Shown: positions 10,161 to 21,987 of the stretch, piece after piece
Layout: the number at the start of each line of letters is the position of its first letter
Position numbering within the stretch: position 1 is the first letter of the stretch
Source: Bryoerythrophyllum caledonicum
Lineage: Eukaryota > Streptophyta > Bryopsida > Pottiales > Pottiaceae
Assembly: GCA_963971425.1 (NCBI GenBank)
Contig: OZ020515.1
Span: 7,642,291-7,706,290, forward strand
Reading direction: 5' to 3'
DNA length: 64,000 nucleotides
The notes under the pieces: model-generated
Databases searched by the model: none
Told to the model about the DNA's origin: nothing
What the model saw: the letters and a program-made list of their open reading frames with translations, nothing else
Position numbers and translations under genes: made by a program

Positions 10161-12670
10161 CTTAAGAAATTGATGTTACGTGGTGGTTTTGCAGCAAACA
10201 ACCATGGTATACAATTACATAGAAACCTTGTTATTATCACACTCTTGAAAAGACTCTATCATTCACTTGTTTCAAAAAATAGGTCCATTTTCCACATTAG
10301 ATGCAAGATATGTGAACCCTTACCAGGACGAGCTACCATGGACGGAAAGTGAAATGTATCCGTTGCCTCGATGATGTTCCACTATAACACTCTTAGGTTC
10401 TCCCATCATCCAAAGTTTGCTTGCCCTTGAAGGGTTGATGGGCATAATACGGCTGGAACAAGCTGGAAACTTACATTGATCTACCATCTACACCAACAGC
10501 TACATGCACCAATTACTGTGCAAACGCAGGACAGAGTGAGTTAATTCCACTGCCTTTGCTGATGGCATGACCAAACTGACATGGGACTCATGCAGTAGGC
10601 ATATTTATGATCAGAATTAATATTTATTGCTGGTCATCTTCATGAAAGTTGTGTGTTGAGCCACTTGCCCGAGCCTGGTTGAGTTACCCCTTGCACAAGC
10701 TTCGTGAACTTGTGCCAGATGGTCACCTATGTCCTCCTAAACATTCGTGCCTTCCACCACTACATTCACTAATAACAGAAAGCAGTGAGGTACAACATCC
10801 CATTTTGCCAAGAAATCTTATAAATATTGTCGAGTATATTTAACCTTCCAGCATCTTTTTTTTTTTTTTTAAATCTTTGAAAATCTCACAAATCAACATG
10901 GAAAATTTCATTTGCCTTAGAATCCACCCAAAATAATTCTCATAAATGGTTTAGGTACTACAGTAAATTGTGGTGTAGCTTGTGTGTTTTTCTTTACTTA
11001 GTATAATAGACTTCAAAACATTCATATTTTTTTCTTAAAAATTATGATTTTGAAACTCAAGTGAATATAAGGAACCAAAATCCAAAACGTGTTACTTGCT
11101 ATTTCTTTATGGATGGGGGAAACTAATCTTTAAGTTTGATGACTACTAATTACAATTTCTTTTAAATGTTTCAATCCAGATAATTTTTGTGTCTATTTTC
11201 TAGGTTATCGTGGTGTAGTTAATCAATCTCTAATCATATCCCCTATAAATAACATAAATAAATTATGAAGCTTGAATTTCAAATTTAAAGGGTAAAACGA
11301 TAAAGAAGTCCATTACATAATACATGCACTCAAAGATTTGGTAATGTGTTAGATCACCCAAAAAAAACAGTTGAACATGTCCATCATTTTGAAAGAATAA
11401 TGCTAGTGGTTTGATGAGATTAAAGAATCATTCAACCAATCAAAGAATGCTAAACCAGCTGTTCTCAATTACTGGAGATTGTACTGCGATCACCTCATGT
11501 GAGCATGAAGTAAATCTGCATCATTTACCATGACTTTTGGGATGAGCACATGATAAGTTACAGGTACAGAATTCTTTTCTGAAAAATTATCTCTGAAAAT
11601 TTTGGAATATTATTTTCAGATTTTTTTTTTAATAAATTTAATTTGTTTTTGTCGTAGCAGACCACTGGGTAGGGTATTCAATGTGAACATGAGATCCGAG
11701 CATGAACCCATTTCGTTACAGAAGAGAAATGATTAGCATAAGAGATCATTCATATCTCTCTTTAGTTAATCATGCAAAAGGGAATGTTTTAGATTCATAG
11801 CTTTACATTACAATTCAGATCTATTAATGTGGCAATTTGTAAGGTCAAGGTAAAGAATGAATCAATTATAATCTACAGGCTGGTGAGGCCACAGGATACA
11901 TCCACGGCTGTGTCCTTGAACTAACTTAGTCATGAGTCCTGAAAACTCAAGCAAATCTCATGTGAAAGTTTTAGAATTCATGCCTCAGAGGTAATATGGT
12001 AAAATGACAGCAATAATAATAATACAGAGGTGCTACACTGAAATTAATGTTTAGTGTAGTGGTATTTAATGATTTGAAAGCGCTATAATTTTTACTTTTG
12101 ATGAAGATTTTCATTGAGAGTACAACTATTTATACTACTTAATTTTGTAAGAATGAGGCCCGGAGTGGTCATGGGCGGAATCTACTATTGTTGTAGATGG
12201 TGATGTCCGTCATCATGGCAGCGGGTACATTCCACTCATGGTCCCTCTAAACCTCGTCCTTAAAGGGATAAAGAGGGTGATCATTTCCAATATGGTTGGT
12301 AAAGATATGCATCGAGAGTGAAAACTTATAGCATTTATAAACTATATCGTTGCCTATAAGAGTTAAACATAAAAATTCTTAGAATATGAATTTATGTTGG
12401 TGTCAACCTACATATCCTAACAAATGAGTATGTTCTGCAATTTCCATATATCCAATGCAGGTCTGTCTAATTAAATTTGAAACAAATGAAATAAACAATT
12501 GTGATAAAATCTGGATAAACTTCAAATAAATTAATATTTTGCCAACTAAGACTTCAAAATAATTTCTCGAGCGTATGGTAACATTCAGTAGGTAGATGAA
12601 CGTTCTCCTTTGTGATGGCAACAAATTTGAGGTATAGTTTGATTGTGTATATACAATCAATAGTGTTTGT
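10161..12670. other. Gene-free AT-rich region
   Basis: About 2.5 kb with no coding-like frame. I note poly(T) at about 10858-10870 and an isolated hairpin-like piece near 12030-12060 (CTACACTGAAATT...TTTAGTGTAG) that belongs to the CTACACTAAA element family. Confidence 0.4.
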
Positions 12671-12893
12671 CCGGCAATCACTACACCGTTCCATGAATAT
12701 AGTGTAGACCAGACTATTTGAAATTTCCTACACTAATTGAAAATTTACATGCAATTGTTGACTGACATACACTTGCTTGAGAACAAATATCCAATCAGAA
12801 CTTGGCATGCACATGCTTTGATGGAAATTAGTGTGAGTGATCTACATCAATAATCCCTCTACACTATATTCAGTGTTTAGTGTACCTTGCCGG
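12671..12893. mobile_element. Small foldback element, CTACACTAAA family
   Basis: The ends are inverted repeats of about 40 bp: left CCGGCAATCACTACACC...GAATATAGTGTAG, right its complement TACACTATATTC...TTGCCGG. The element is 223 bp and noncoding. I could not fix a target duplication. It resembles the larger elements at 28042-30101 and 33346-33900 through the TACACTA/TAGTGTA core. Confidence 0.6.
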
Positions 12894-13190
12894 AATTTGT
12901 AGGATGAAATTAGTGGGATGGAATTTTGTCGGGACAGGGTATTACAACGGGACATGGTATCTTGCCAAGGCAAGGGGTTACGTCATTATAGAGTCCCGTG
13001 CCAAAGCAAGCTCTTGCACAGTGACAAAGTCTCGAGGGACTGCCCTTGCTCTGTTAGAGACGACGGGGATTTAAGTAGTAGCTTGTATTTGATTTCTATT
13101 AGACAACCAAAGTTGTATTTAAGGTGTGATTTGATGAAATCTACACTTTATTGTTTGATGATAGGTTCTAATAAGCTCTTCCACAATTAA
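12894..13190. other. No gene seen
   Basis: Open frames on the plus strand (12880-13190) have no known motif. The sequence is somewhat LTR-like (a polypurine-rich stretch, then GTATTTAAGG) but has no partner in the window. Confidence 0.25.
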
Positions 13191-13194
13191 AGAA

Positions 13195-13740
13195 GAAGAA
13201 CGCCGGTCCCCGTAAAAGGGGGCCGGCGTGAGTAAAGTGTCCGTTCATTCCACCACTAAGTCCATGCCCACCGGGCATGGGTTAGCAGTGTGGAACTACT
13301 TCCCCCTTTCGAGGGTAGACACTCTGTACCTAGTAACAAGTAACCAAAATCAAGGACCCTAGGTCCAAAAAGTCTCAAAAGAGGGAGGGCAGGTACGGTG
13401 AAGCGCAAAAATGCAAGTGTAGATCTATGGAGTGGGGTTTGAAGCGTCCGGAAGGGGTTGGTTGTTTTCAAGTTTACGTTTATGTAGGAGTATTGACATA
13501 GCATGTTGAATTGCAATAATGTTAATATTTGAGAAGGTGGTTTTGATTGAAGTAATGGGGATTTTGAATGTTTCTTCAAGGGTTGTCATTGAGGGGATGA
13601 AGGTGGTGGCTCTAGCACCCGTGGTGATGACAATGAGGGGGTCTACTTTCCATCCTAGTGCTTGGATATCGTCAAGTAAAGGTTGGTATTTATTTGTTTT
13701 GTTTGCAATAGTATCCGCCTCCCACAATTACATTTAGACT
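13195..13740 (-). mobile_element. Probable 3' end of a non-LTR retrotransposon
   Basis: The minus-strand frame 13727-13425 encodes about 100 residues (KYQPLLDDIQALGWKVDPL, then IVITTGARATT) that resemble the tail found after the reverse transcriptase in some non-LTR elements. Downstream lie two GC-rich hairpins: CCATGCCC/GGGCATGG (13261-13279) and GCCGG(T)CCCC/GGGG(G)CCGGC (13202-13228), followed by a TTCTTCTTC end. A 3' stem-loop with a short repeat tail is common in LINE 3' UTRs. No reverse transcriptase core is present, consistent with 5' truncation. Family assignment is from the sequence pattern only. Confidence 0.4.
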
Positions 13741-14130
13741 AAGAGACAACTTGATAGTTAATCCCTTAAGCTATCAGTGGCCAAGAGACCCAAAATACCT
13801 TTTACATGAGACTCAAAAGGTGTTAAAACTCAATTTGCATGAAATCCTTAAAGAATTAGGTGATGAAATTTGAAGTTTAAATTTGTGCATTCATTGCAAG
13901 AACACTACAAAAATCAAATCATGGTTTGGAGTTATTGAACTCAAAAAGCCGGAAATACAACACAAAATACACAAAATACGCTAAAATACAGTGAATACCA
14001 TGCAACATACTATGTTGTATTTCATATACATGCAAAATGATATTTGGTCTTGAATTTTGATTTAAATCAGTCTTTTAGAGATTCTTCATTATTTTGTGAG
14101 TGTTGATCTCTCCCATCTGTTGAACAAACA
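13740..14130 (-). repeat. Dispersed repeat G, minus-strand copy
   Basis: Reverse-complement relative of 8490-8875. It starts next to the LINE-like fragment, so one of the two probably inserted beside the other. Confidence 0.7.
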
Positions 14131-14695
14131 AAGATCGATAACCACAATAGATCAAGAGTCATGATCAACATCAAATAAACAATAAGCATACACTAAAACA
14201 AATATATATAGTACACCCTCAAGGAATAACTAGTAAATTACAATAGTAGTCAAGCATCTCGCACTTCTCAAAGGGAGAATCAACAAGTGCAAATTGTATA
14301 AGAGAATGCAGAGTCTTTACTAATGATAAACAATCACTTACAAGCAAAGGTAATCACTAAACTCTTTCTAACTCACTCACAAAGCTTGATTTGATAAAGA
14401 CGTAAAGTCAAAGACGTATGTGGTGCTATATGCACACACACAACCCTAAGTGGATGGAAAACATCCATGGATGGATGCAGTGCGCTGTCGTATGTCTCTA
14501 AACTCATAGATTGGTAACAAACCAATCTACACTAAAATACTATAATACGGAGAGGCCCTCCAGGCCACGTTCCGTGAGAGCTCTCGTGTAAAGTAAGATC
14601 GATAACCACAATAGATCGAGAGTCCTAACCAAGATCATATAAACAAAAAACATACACTAAGACAAGTATATGCAGTACACCCTCAAGTGCCTCCC
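14131..14695. repeat. Pair of 95-bp direct repeats
   Basis: A block starting AAGATCGATAACCACAATAG at 14131 recurs at 14599 and runs about 95 bp in each place, ending CAGTACACCCTCAAG or TAGTACACCCTCAAG. The spacing is 468 bp. This could be a tiny terminal-direct-repeat retroelement (TRIM-like) or the LTR ends belonging to the Ty3/gypsy remnant on its right. No primer-binding site was identified. Confidence 0.55.
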
Positions 14696-15002
14696 TAGCG
14701 GATAAAGAGACCCTATATTTAGCCAGGACCAATCAACACTAACAAGACTAAAGGTGACGTTGATGTCGCTACAACAACTATAAGCATCCAGTCGAACATG
14801 TCGCTCGTCGCCGAATCAATAAGCATATGGGGAAGTAATAAAAAGAGGGTAGGTCGCATGCAATGTGAGCCACATCTTTAATTTCCTTAAGCAATTTTGT
14901 TGTCAATCCCTTGGTCAATCTTTACGTTGTCTATCCCTGAATTGAAACCAGGAACTCTAATTGGATGGCAACGCACCACACAATGACAGGTCTACGAGGA
15001 AT
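14696..15002. other. No gene; presumed 3' side of the gypsy remnant
   Basis: This lies just downstream of the PHD stop codon in the minus-strand direction. Nothing is recognisable. Confidence 0.3.
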
Positions 15003-15374
15003 TCAAGCCGTTTCATCACATGAAATGTGGCTCGAAGACCTCCGACAACAAGGGCATGTCCAATCCCGGGACGGTAGAGTAGAAAGAGGCGGCGTCAAAC
15101 AAACCATATGCCAACCACGCTTGCAATGGTCACAAAACAACATGGTAGCCGCGCCCTTCTTCTCACCACACACGAAACACAGAAGGGCGTCGGGCACAAT
15201 GGCCAACTCCAGATGAACGGAGCTATCAATGGGTAAATGGCATAGAGCACAATTCTTAGAGTCCTCTCGACACTCCCGGCCATCTTTCCCTTCCATCAAC
15301 AAGATGCCGCTGGGAAACACATCCTTTGCGCGAACAATGGTGCAGCCAGCCTTGACGTTTAACATCGTGGGCAC
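15003..15374 (-). pseudogene. PHD-finger C-terminal segment of the gypsy polyprotein
   Basis: An open stretch of 123 codons with a complete C4HC3 PHD finger: CFVCGEKK, LFCDHCKRGWHMVCL, then WTCPCC. The eight ligands Cys-Cys-Cys-Cys-His-Cys-Cys-Cys are all present. An upstream Cys pair (CALCHLPID) precedes it. PHD fingers read histone H3 tails, so this could steer integration, as chromodomains do in chromoviruses. It is unbroken although the integrase just upstream is broken. The frame has no convincing start of its own, so I read it as the end of the polyprotein and not as a separate host gene. Confidence 0.7.
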
Positions 15375-16126
15375 CTCACAACATAGATATACATATCCAC
15401 TGTGGAAAAATGTTGCAGCTGAGGTTGCTAGGCACCGCTACAAATACAAGCGTATCGTATGATGTCATGGTGCTCAGCGATGGATAAGTTCTCTATGGCC
15501 ATTGGCATGGTCCACTTGAAGAACTCCGCTCGAACTCGGCCTACACCTCAGAATCGTCTAAATCCACAATCGGAGCCAATTTTTCCCAAATGGAACTCGG
15601 TAAAATTGGCTCTTGCCCGTACAACAACTGATACAGACTGAAAGCACCAAGTAAAGTCTGCCCGCTAAACTGGTATACAATGGCAATTCATGGTTTCATT
15701 AGATCCCAACCACGGTGGCCCCCTGAGGTAATGCATACTTTCATAGGCCCCGCTTAACGGTCTGAACCAAACGCTCCGCCACACCAACCGGTGCTGGGTG
15801 GTTTTGAGAAGTGGTACGATGGTCAATCAAAGCTTTGGTACTCACGCCTCGGTATATCAAAACCACAGCTGCGGTTCCAAAACAAGCCAAAACCCAATCA
15901 AGCAATGCCATGGCCGCCAACTCTAAAGTGTTTTACGGAAGAGCCCAATCCACTTGCTGAAATGCTCCTCCATCACCAAGGCATACTTGGCTCTGCGTGG
16001 AGTCACGACAAGTGGACCAGCAAAGTCCAAAGACCACTGGTATCCTAGCCCCATAATGGGCAAAGACTGCAACTGCGGTGACAATGTGTTGAAGCTCGAT
16101 CTTACCCAATCACATACTTCATACAA
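15003..16126 (-). mobile_element. Decayed Ty3/gypsy pol: integrase core followed by PHD finger
   Basis: From 16126 the minus strand reads an integrase zinc-binding to core transition (GYQWSLDFAGPLVVTPRRAK, 20 residues, then YALVMEEHFSKWI), diagnostic of plant Ty3/gypsy integrases. Further on, in shifted frames, come GVAERLVQTVKRGL, SLYQLLYG and EPILPSSIWEKLAPIVDLDD, the conserved integrase C-terminal half. A PHD finger follows (15374-15003). The copy has at least two frameshifts and several stops, some of which fit transitions (CGA to TGA at an expected Arg, TGG to TAG or TGA at expected Trp). Gag, protease and reverse transcriptase are absent. No chromodomain is seen; the PHD finger occupies its usual place. 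Confidence 0.8.
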
Positions 16127-16319
16127 AGAAACGTATGTGGCGTTGTGCTAATACATATCGGTCCACCAGTACTAGCAGTTTATACAACGACCTCGTATGT
16201 GGATTGGTGTTTAGATTTTATGCGCAGAAGCCTATGATCTTTGAGATAATGAGGTTTGACAAACCATGGTAAGTTGTCAAAAAAGTAAAGAAGGTACGAG
16301 GATACAATATTGAGAGATG
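16127..16319. other. No gene seen
   Basis: Short spacer between the gypsy remnant and repeat D2. Nothing is recognisable in it. Confidence 0.3.
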
Positions 16320-16775
16320 CAGTTAGGTACTAAGGTAATCCCTAGTAACCAACCAAAATCCATGATCAATTTCCATCTCTACCACCTATTCAATTTCAAA
16401 TGGAGGTTTGCTTATAGTAAGGACTGTTAACTATTAGTTGGCGCTTATGGGATATATATTAGTGGTAGGATTTTTTTGGCAGCAAAACATGGAAGGAAGA
16501 GAAACTAGTGGACTAAACGTGGAGGGTGGCAAGTGTGATTGGCTCTGACAAAGCAAGTGGTGTTAGAAAAAAAACATTGATTAGCAGCCACCAACTAAAC
16601 ATGGTAGCACACTTTAAAATTCATAACTAATTCACATTTCATCCAAAAAAAATGAAATCACTTGGGTTGAAATTTTAATTCTATAGGCTATCACTGAAAA
16701 GTATGTATATCATTATTTGTTCTCTCCATATATGCACATTGCTTAACTTGTCAGTTGTGGAGGATATAACCTTAG
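16320..16775 (+). repeat. Dispersed repeat D2, copy 1
   Basis: It matches 35395-35780 directly and 34310-34770 in inverted orientation. Shared blocks are GGTAATCCC-TAGTAACCAA, CAAATGGAGGTTTGCT, TTGGCGCTTATGG, AAATTCATAACTAATTCACA/GATTCATAACTAGTTCACA, and the end CATTGCTTAACTTGTC. Noncoding. Confidence 0.7.
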
Positions 16776-18434
16776 TTACTGCAATGGATATCATTGCAGA
16801 AATTCACATTTGGGAATTCAAAGAAGTGAGGATTTGACACTTCAAGTGAATTTTTTTTTCATTATCATTTGCAACATATGGTCTTGTTTCAACCCTGCTT
16901 AGAGCATCCACACCCACACCCGGCCAACTGGCACGGGCTAGCTGGTTTTGCAGCGTGCTACTCATCAAAAGAAGACAACTAGCCTTCCACACATGGCCGC
17001 ACCGGCACCTTCCGCACAACACTAATATCACAAACCCCTTGCTCCATCATACGTAGGCCGCCACCTCAAGCTTTCTTGGTCAATATACAACACAACAATA
17101 TAAATTACACCTTCACAGGACACAACATGAGTTGGAATTTGACCGTGGCGCAAGGAGATTTCGAGGGGCCCGGCTTTGCCTGCCTTCTACGCCAAGTGCC
17201 AGTGCAAACTAAAAATGATATATGGCGCGCCCATTCACTGAGCCGCCGGTTGGTAGGGCCTCCGTTGTGGATCCTCTTAGTGATTCCAAAAGGGGCTAAA
17301 TTTTGTTCCTAAATCGATTATTTTATTTACCCTTTAACGATGACAATGGTCTCTCCGGCAAGTCAATCTGGCAATTATATGGTTCAAAAGTATGCACAAA
17401 GTATAATTCAATGGGCCAAAACCTAATTGAGAAAGCGCAATTGGCGTGTGAGTTGCAAGCAAATGTAGACAAGCCTTGATTGTTGCGTCGGAGATCATAA
17501 AAAAGACCTCATTGCGTCCAATTTGGTAACGGCTTGTTATTAAAGGGTTAATAGATACACGTAGCTTGATGTGTTGATCCCCAAAGGACCACAACTATGT
17601 TTTTGGAAAAAGAACTTCAAACTATTGTTTAGATTGCCAACATAACACATTCACAAATATCGGTCTCATTCCACTTCTAACTATAGGATCTTGTTATGTA
17701 CTACCAAGAGAACATATCAAATTCCTAATACAATTTTGAATGCATGGATTGGAGATTACAACATTTTAGACAAGTTTGATGGTCTTTTTGCACCTTGATT
17801 TTACAAGGTCGGCAAGCTAAGTTTTTTTGATAAGATAAATTTTTTACATTGTGCAAAGTTGCCACTCTTGACCATCACAATATATATATATATATGATGT
17901 CAAGTAACGAGAGGGGGTCCAAAATCACACAAAATACATTTTATCTTTTCGTGATCTCCACTTCAAATAAAATCTAGAACCAAATGGTGAACATAAATAT
18001 TATCACGTTTTTTTGAGGAAAAAGAAAAAGAAAAAGTAGAAGGTGCAAAATCTCAAAATTTTGTGCCTATTTATGTAGAAGAATTCAAGGTTTTTAGCAT
18101 AGCGTCTAGAAACTTTGACACCTCTTGATGTGAAATTTCTGCACTATAGCACTTTTTTTTTGTTGGTAAAACCTCAAAGGAAGATATTCTGGTTGGTATT
18201 ATACTAAATTATGTATTGAAAAATCAATAGCTTGGTAAGGTGCCAAAACTACCCACCCTCCCACAAAATTACTTTGGGTAGTTTTGTGGATTTATTATTT
18301 AAAAAATTGTATTCCCACGGAGCTTTAAGAAACAACCTTCCATATTGAAAACCTTCGAGAAGATTGTTGAAAATTAACACCACAAGAAACTGCAAGTCTT
18401 TAGAAAACCCAATTTGGGACATTTGGTTTGTTGG
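16776..18434. other. Gene-free AT-rich region
   Basis: It includes an (AT)n run at about 17880-17896 and a local dyad (AAAACTACCCACCCTCCCAC...GGGTAGTTTTG) near 18245-18290. A motif like DALSR in one minus-strand frame near 16880 is not supported by any neighbouring pol sequence. Confidence 0.4.
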
Positions 18435-18445
18435 GCGTTGATTTC

Positions 18446-18588
18446 GAGCAACGGTTCGCAATACCTAACAAGGAGATGAACTGGATGAGGATGGATCCTT
18501 GTCTCCGTCGCCCCGTAGATCGCGAACCATGTGGATCCCGAACCTGTGGATAGGGTATTGACAGGGTGTTGACCCAAACCCCCTCTTC
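18446..18588 (+). repeat. Left terminal inverted repeat of the Pack-MULE
   Basis: About 143 bp, complementary to 22832-22995. It starts GAGCAACGGTTCGCA and ends near CCCAAACCCCCTCTTCGT. It has one copy of the GTAGATC...CGGAGAC unit where the right arm has two. Confidence 0.85.
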
Positions 18589-18599
18589 GTTAATTTGCT

Positions 18600-19210
18600 C
18601 ATTCGTTAAATCTTTTTTTTCTTTTTTTCCTTTCCATTCACTTTGCTCTAAAATTTAAATAGAACTATTTATACTCTTACATATATTTCGTTCAATCTTT
18701 TTTTCTTTTTCCTTTCCATTCACTTTGCTCTAAAATTTAAAGAGAACTATTTATACTCTTACACGTATTTCGTTTGATTTTTATTTATTTTTTCCTTTCC
18801 ATTCACTTTGCTCTAAAATTTAAAGAGAACTATTTATACTCTTACACGTATTTCGTTCAATTTTCTTTTTTCTTTTTTTCCTTTCCATTCACTTTGCTCT
18901 AAAATTTAAATAGAACTATTTACACTCCTACACGTATTTCGTTCAATTTTTTTTTTATTTTTTATTTTTTCTGTTTTTCTCCATTAACTTTGCTTTACAA
19001 TTCAAATAAAATTATTTATATTCTTACACATATTTCGTTCTATCCTTTTCTTTTTCTTTTTTCTTTCCATTCACTTTGCTTTAAAATTTAAATAGAACTA
19101 TTTATACTCTTACACGCATTTCGTTCAATCTTTTTTTTTTTTTTTTTTTTTTTCATTTGCTTTGATTTACATTTCAAATAAAACTATTCTTACTCTCTCA
19201 AATATTTTAT
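18600..19210. repeat. Minisatellite, about 83-bp unit, about seven copies
   Basis: The unit is a T-rich spacer, then CCTTTCCATTCACTTTGCTC, TAAAATTTAAA, AGAACTATTTATACTCTTAC and ACGTATTTCGTTCAAT. Copies start near 18628, 18711, 18793, 18880, 18978, 19061 and 19150, becoming more diverged to the right. It lies just inside the left arm of the Pack-MULE, a usual place for subterminal repeats. Confidence 0.85.
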
Positions 19211-20102
19211 TCCATTTTTTATATTTGCATGCACCTTTCTACACCTCAAAGGGCTTCTGAAATATTATCATGTATGTTGAATACTCTTTTGCATTCATTT
19301 GGTTGTACTGCTAGAAATCGTTGTATCATTTGAATTTATTGGACGTATTGGAATAAAATACCATAGTTATAGGTTTTTAAAAAATTCTAAACAATTTTTA
19401 AAAGTAAAGAAAAAAACTGGTTCAAATCCCTTCAATGCACTTAAGTGTTATTCAAAACTTCAAACAAATGCAACATTTTAAAACTTAATTTTCTTACAAC
19501 ATCTCCATGGTGTTCTCCACCAAGGAATGAATGTGGATAGGGTACTGTCTTCGCATTGTGAGAATCCATTTATGCCAGCTTCAATCAATTTTTGTAGACT
19601 GCGACCATTACACTCAGATAGGGTACTGACAGAAGAATATGTAAAATTCTTTTCTTCCATGTCGTGCATATTTTCTGGAATATGTAGGTGGTTTAGAAAT
19701 ATCAGCAGCAATCAATCACATACTGAATTCATTGTAATACAACCACTGCATTTAATAAAATCCGAACAAAAACCAAAGTAAAATCGGATAGGGTATTACA
19801 TACCGCGAGTACCATATCCCTGTCAATACCATATCCCAGTACAACTAGTATATAGAACACAAAATATCACTACATAGAGAACCACTAGAATGCGGCCCTA
19901 ACGGCCAATTGAGCTGCCACCCTCTCCTTCACGTACTTGAGCTTGTTAGACTTGTCTGCTCAACTGGAAAAAAATACGCAAAATATAATATAATTAAGAA
20001 TTGATGACAGAAATGAATACAAGTATACATATTAAACAAGCATAAAATTTAATGAGTTACAGACTTACTCAGCATGCTTCTAACGAGCTATAGCATAATT
20101 TC

Positions 20103-20695
20103 CTAAAGCAAGGTAGACTCAGTTCCTCTTCTTAACGTTAGCGGGCTTTGTCCAATCGCCGCCCAAGTCCCACCCCCCCTCAAGGATGCCATGAACTTCT
20201 CCCACGAGCTCACAATCATATCGTGTACCTCACGATTTGTTTTAAACCGTCGAAATACACCCTGTGAAATAGGAGCGCTCTTCCAACTCTCAATACCAAA
20301 AAACTCAAGAGTATGGTTGTTAAACAACCTCGCCAAGGGTGGGAGGTCTTTGGTACCTTAAATTTCTTCAATTCATCGCGCCTCTTTTTCCATGCGGCGA
20401 CAACACTAACCTCCAATCGTTTGCGAGTCTTGGCAAGTTGAATCGCTTCTGCAGAAAATAGATTTTTACGTGCGGCAACATTGTAACGTTTGTTTTGCTC
20501 TTGTATCATCCGCCGCGGCCGCAATGGCTCGGAAGAGGGGCGCCTTGGTCGTCCTGCTTCCACACTACCGATGTTGTGCGTTAGCAAAAGGTGACGTTTC
20601 AACTTCTGCTTGCTTTGAAAGGTGGGGCACATGCCTTTGACCACAACGCAAAGCCACTGGTCCACGAAAAGTAGACACTTTAGTAGTGTCATCAT
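20103..20695 (-). pseudogene. Unidentified minus-strand reading frame inside the Pack-MULE
   Basis: Two overlapping frames (20695-20216 and 20336-20103) appear to be one protein broken by a frameshift near 20320-20350. The N-terminal part has a Cys/His cluster (CPTFQSKQKLKRHLLLTH, 18 residues) that looks like half of a C2H2 finger. A Lys/Arg-rich stretch (KTRKRLEVSVVAAWKKRRDE, 20 residues) follows, and the C-terminal frame reads FFGIESWKSAPISQ and WEKFMASL. I do not recognise a family. It may be a remnant of the element's own gene or a third captured fragment. Confidence 0.35.
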
Positions 20696-21131
20696 GGAAA
20701 GCTATTCCGGCTTAGCCAACCTCAGAAATAGAAGACAATCACGATGTCAAATAACAAATATAAAATACAAGTACTTTACTATACTATCGATACATATTTG
20801 ATTTCTAGTGAACTCAATTCCATTTAGAATGTAAAATAGTGTCATTAAAGGTTGGCATTGCAACGAACTTGTAGAAAGATAAAATCAAATGTCCAAAGTA
20901 TTTAAAATTAATGGGAATGAAATCCAAGATGACATTGCTTAAGTTCAAAAAAACAAATCATTTAGATGTAATCTCATAATTTACATTCCATATGGTGGAA
21001 GTCACACAGAATCAAAAGTCCCGAAGGTCGCTGAATTTCTACAAGAGACTACAGTATACTCGAATAGGATATTGACAGTAGATTTATATTCGCCATGTCA
21101 ATACCCTATCACATAATTGAGCTGGGGACCC

Positions 21132-21404
21132 TTATCCTAGAATAGGAAAGAAAATATAATTATGGCCTCCCTGGCCATCAAATGGCATGCCCATGTCGTT
21201 CTCATCCTCGCCATCCTCATCGTCTTCATCGTCATCGCCATCGTCGTCCTCATCGTCGTCCTCATCCCCATCCTCATTGTCCTCATCTTCGTCCTCCTCG
21301 TTGTCGTCCTCCTCTTCCTCCTCCTCCGCGTCATCTATCTCATTGTCGTTCTTCTCTTCCTCCACGTCATTGTTTGCATTGTCTAGCAAAAAACAAATGC
21401 ACAT
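21132..21404 (-). repeat. Trinucleotide run encoding an acidic tract
   Basis: Plus-strand (TCATCG/TCC)n-type sequence at about 21196-21360 gives a minus-strand run of Asp and Glu (EEEEEEDDNEEDEDEDNEDG, 20 residues). A TTTTTGCTAG acceptor-like sequence precedes the frame near 21388-21397, so it could be an exon of the element's minus-strand gene, upstream of 20695-20103. The open frames on all strands here are products of the repeat. Confidence 0.6.
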
Positions 21405-21987
21405 GTAATTAATCGGTGGATAGGGTATCGTTAAAGAAAATTGAAGCCAAAGAAAAGTTGTAATGCTACAAATGCGGCATCACAGCATAGGAGTCGGAAT
21501 GGAACTTTGCATTCAATCCCGTAACACACACGACGGAGCCATCCATGGCAACTGCGAGGCCATCAATCAAACACAAAAAAACAAAAAAACAAAAAAACAA
21601 ATTTTTTTAGAAAAAAAACAAAAAAAAATCAACTTGGAGTTCGCAGTCGCATAGAAACACACTCCTACGGTAGTTCACATTATCCAAGCTCATTATCTAA
21701 AACTCTAGCCGCAACAAAAGTGATAGCCAAGGTTTACAACAAACACACAAGAAGCAAAAGTGAACTACAAGGTTTGAGGAGGAGCCATGGTTGAGGGTAG
21801 GTTAAGGGTTTAAGGTAGCGTGTACAGATCGCCTCGAGAACAATATTCTCGCGATGGACTGGGTCGCTGCGGATGCCACGTGCTGAGAGAGGGATCGTCG
21901 TAGGTAGCAGAGATTGTGGATGCCATGTACCATAGCTTGCTAATCCTAGACCAGCGCCTCTCCTTGATAGCCGCGCTCTCCTGGTGA

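Noticed and set aside
16804-17031. A DALSR motif like the end of a retroviral RNase H
   Set aside because: No other pol motif is next to it, and the nearby sequence belongs to unrelated repeats.
21162-21412. Long Ser-, Pro/His- or Val/Ile-rich frames on the plus strand
   Set aside because: They are the six-frame output of one trinucleotide repeat.
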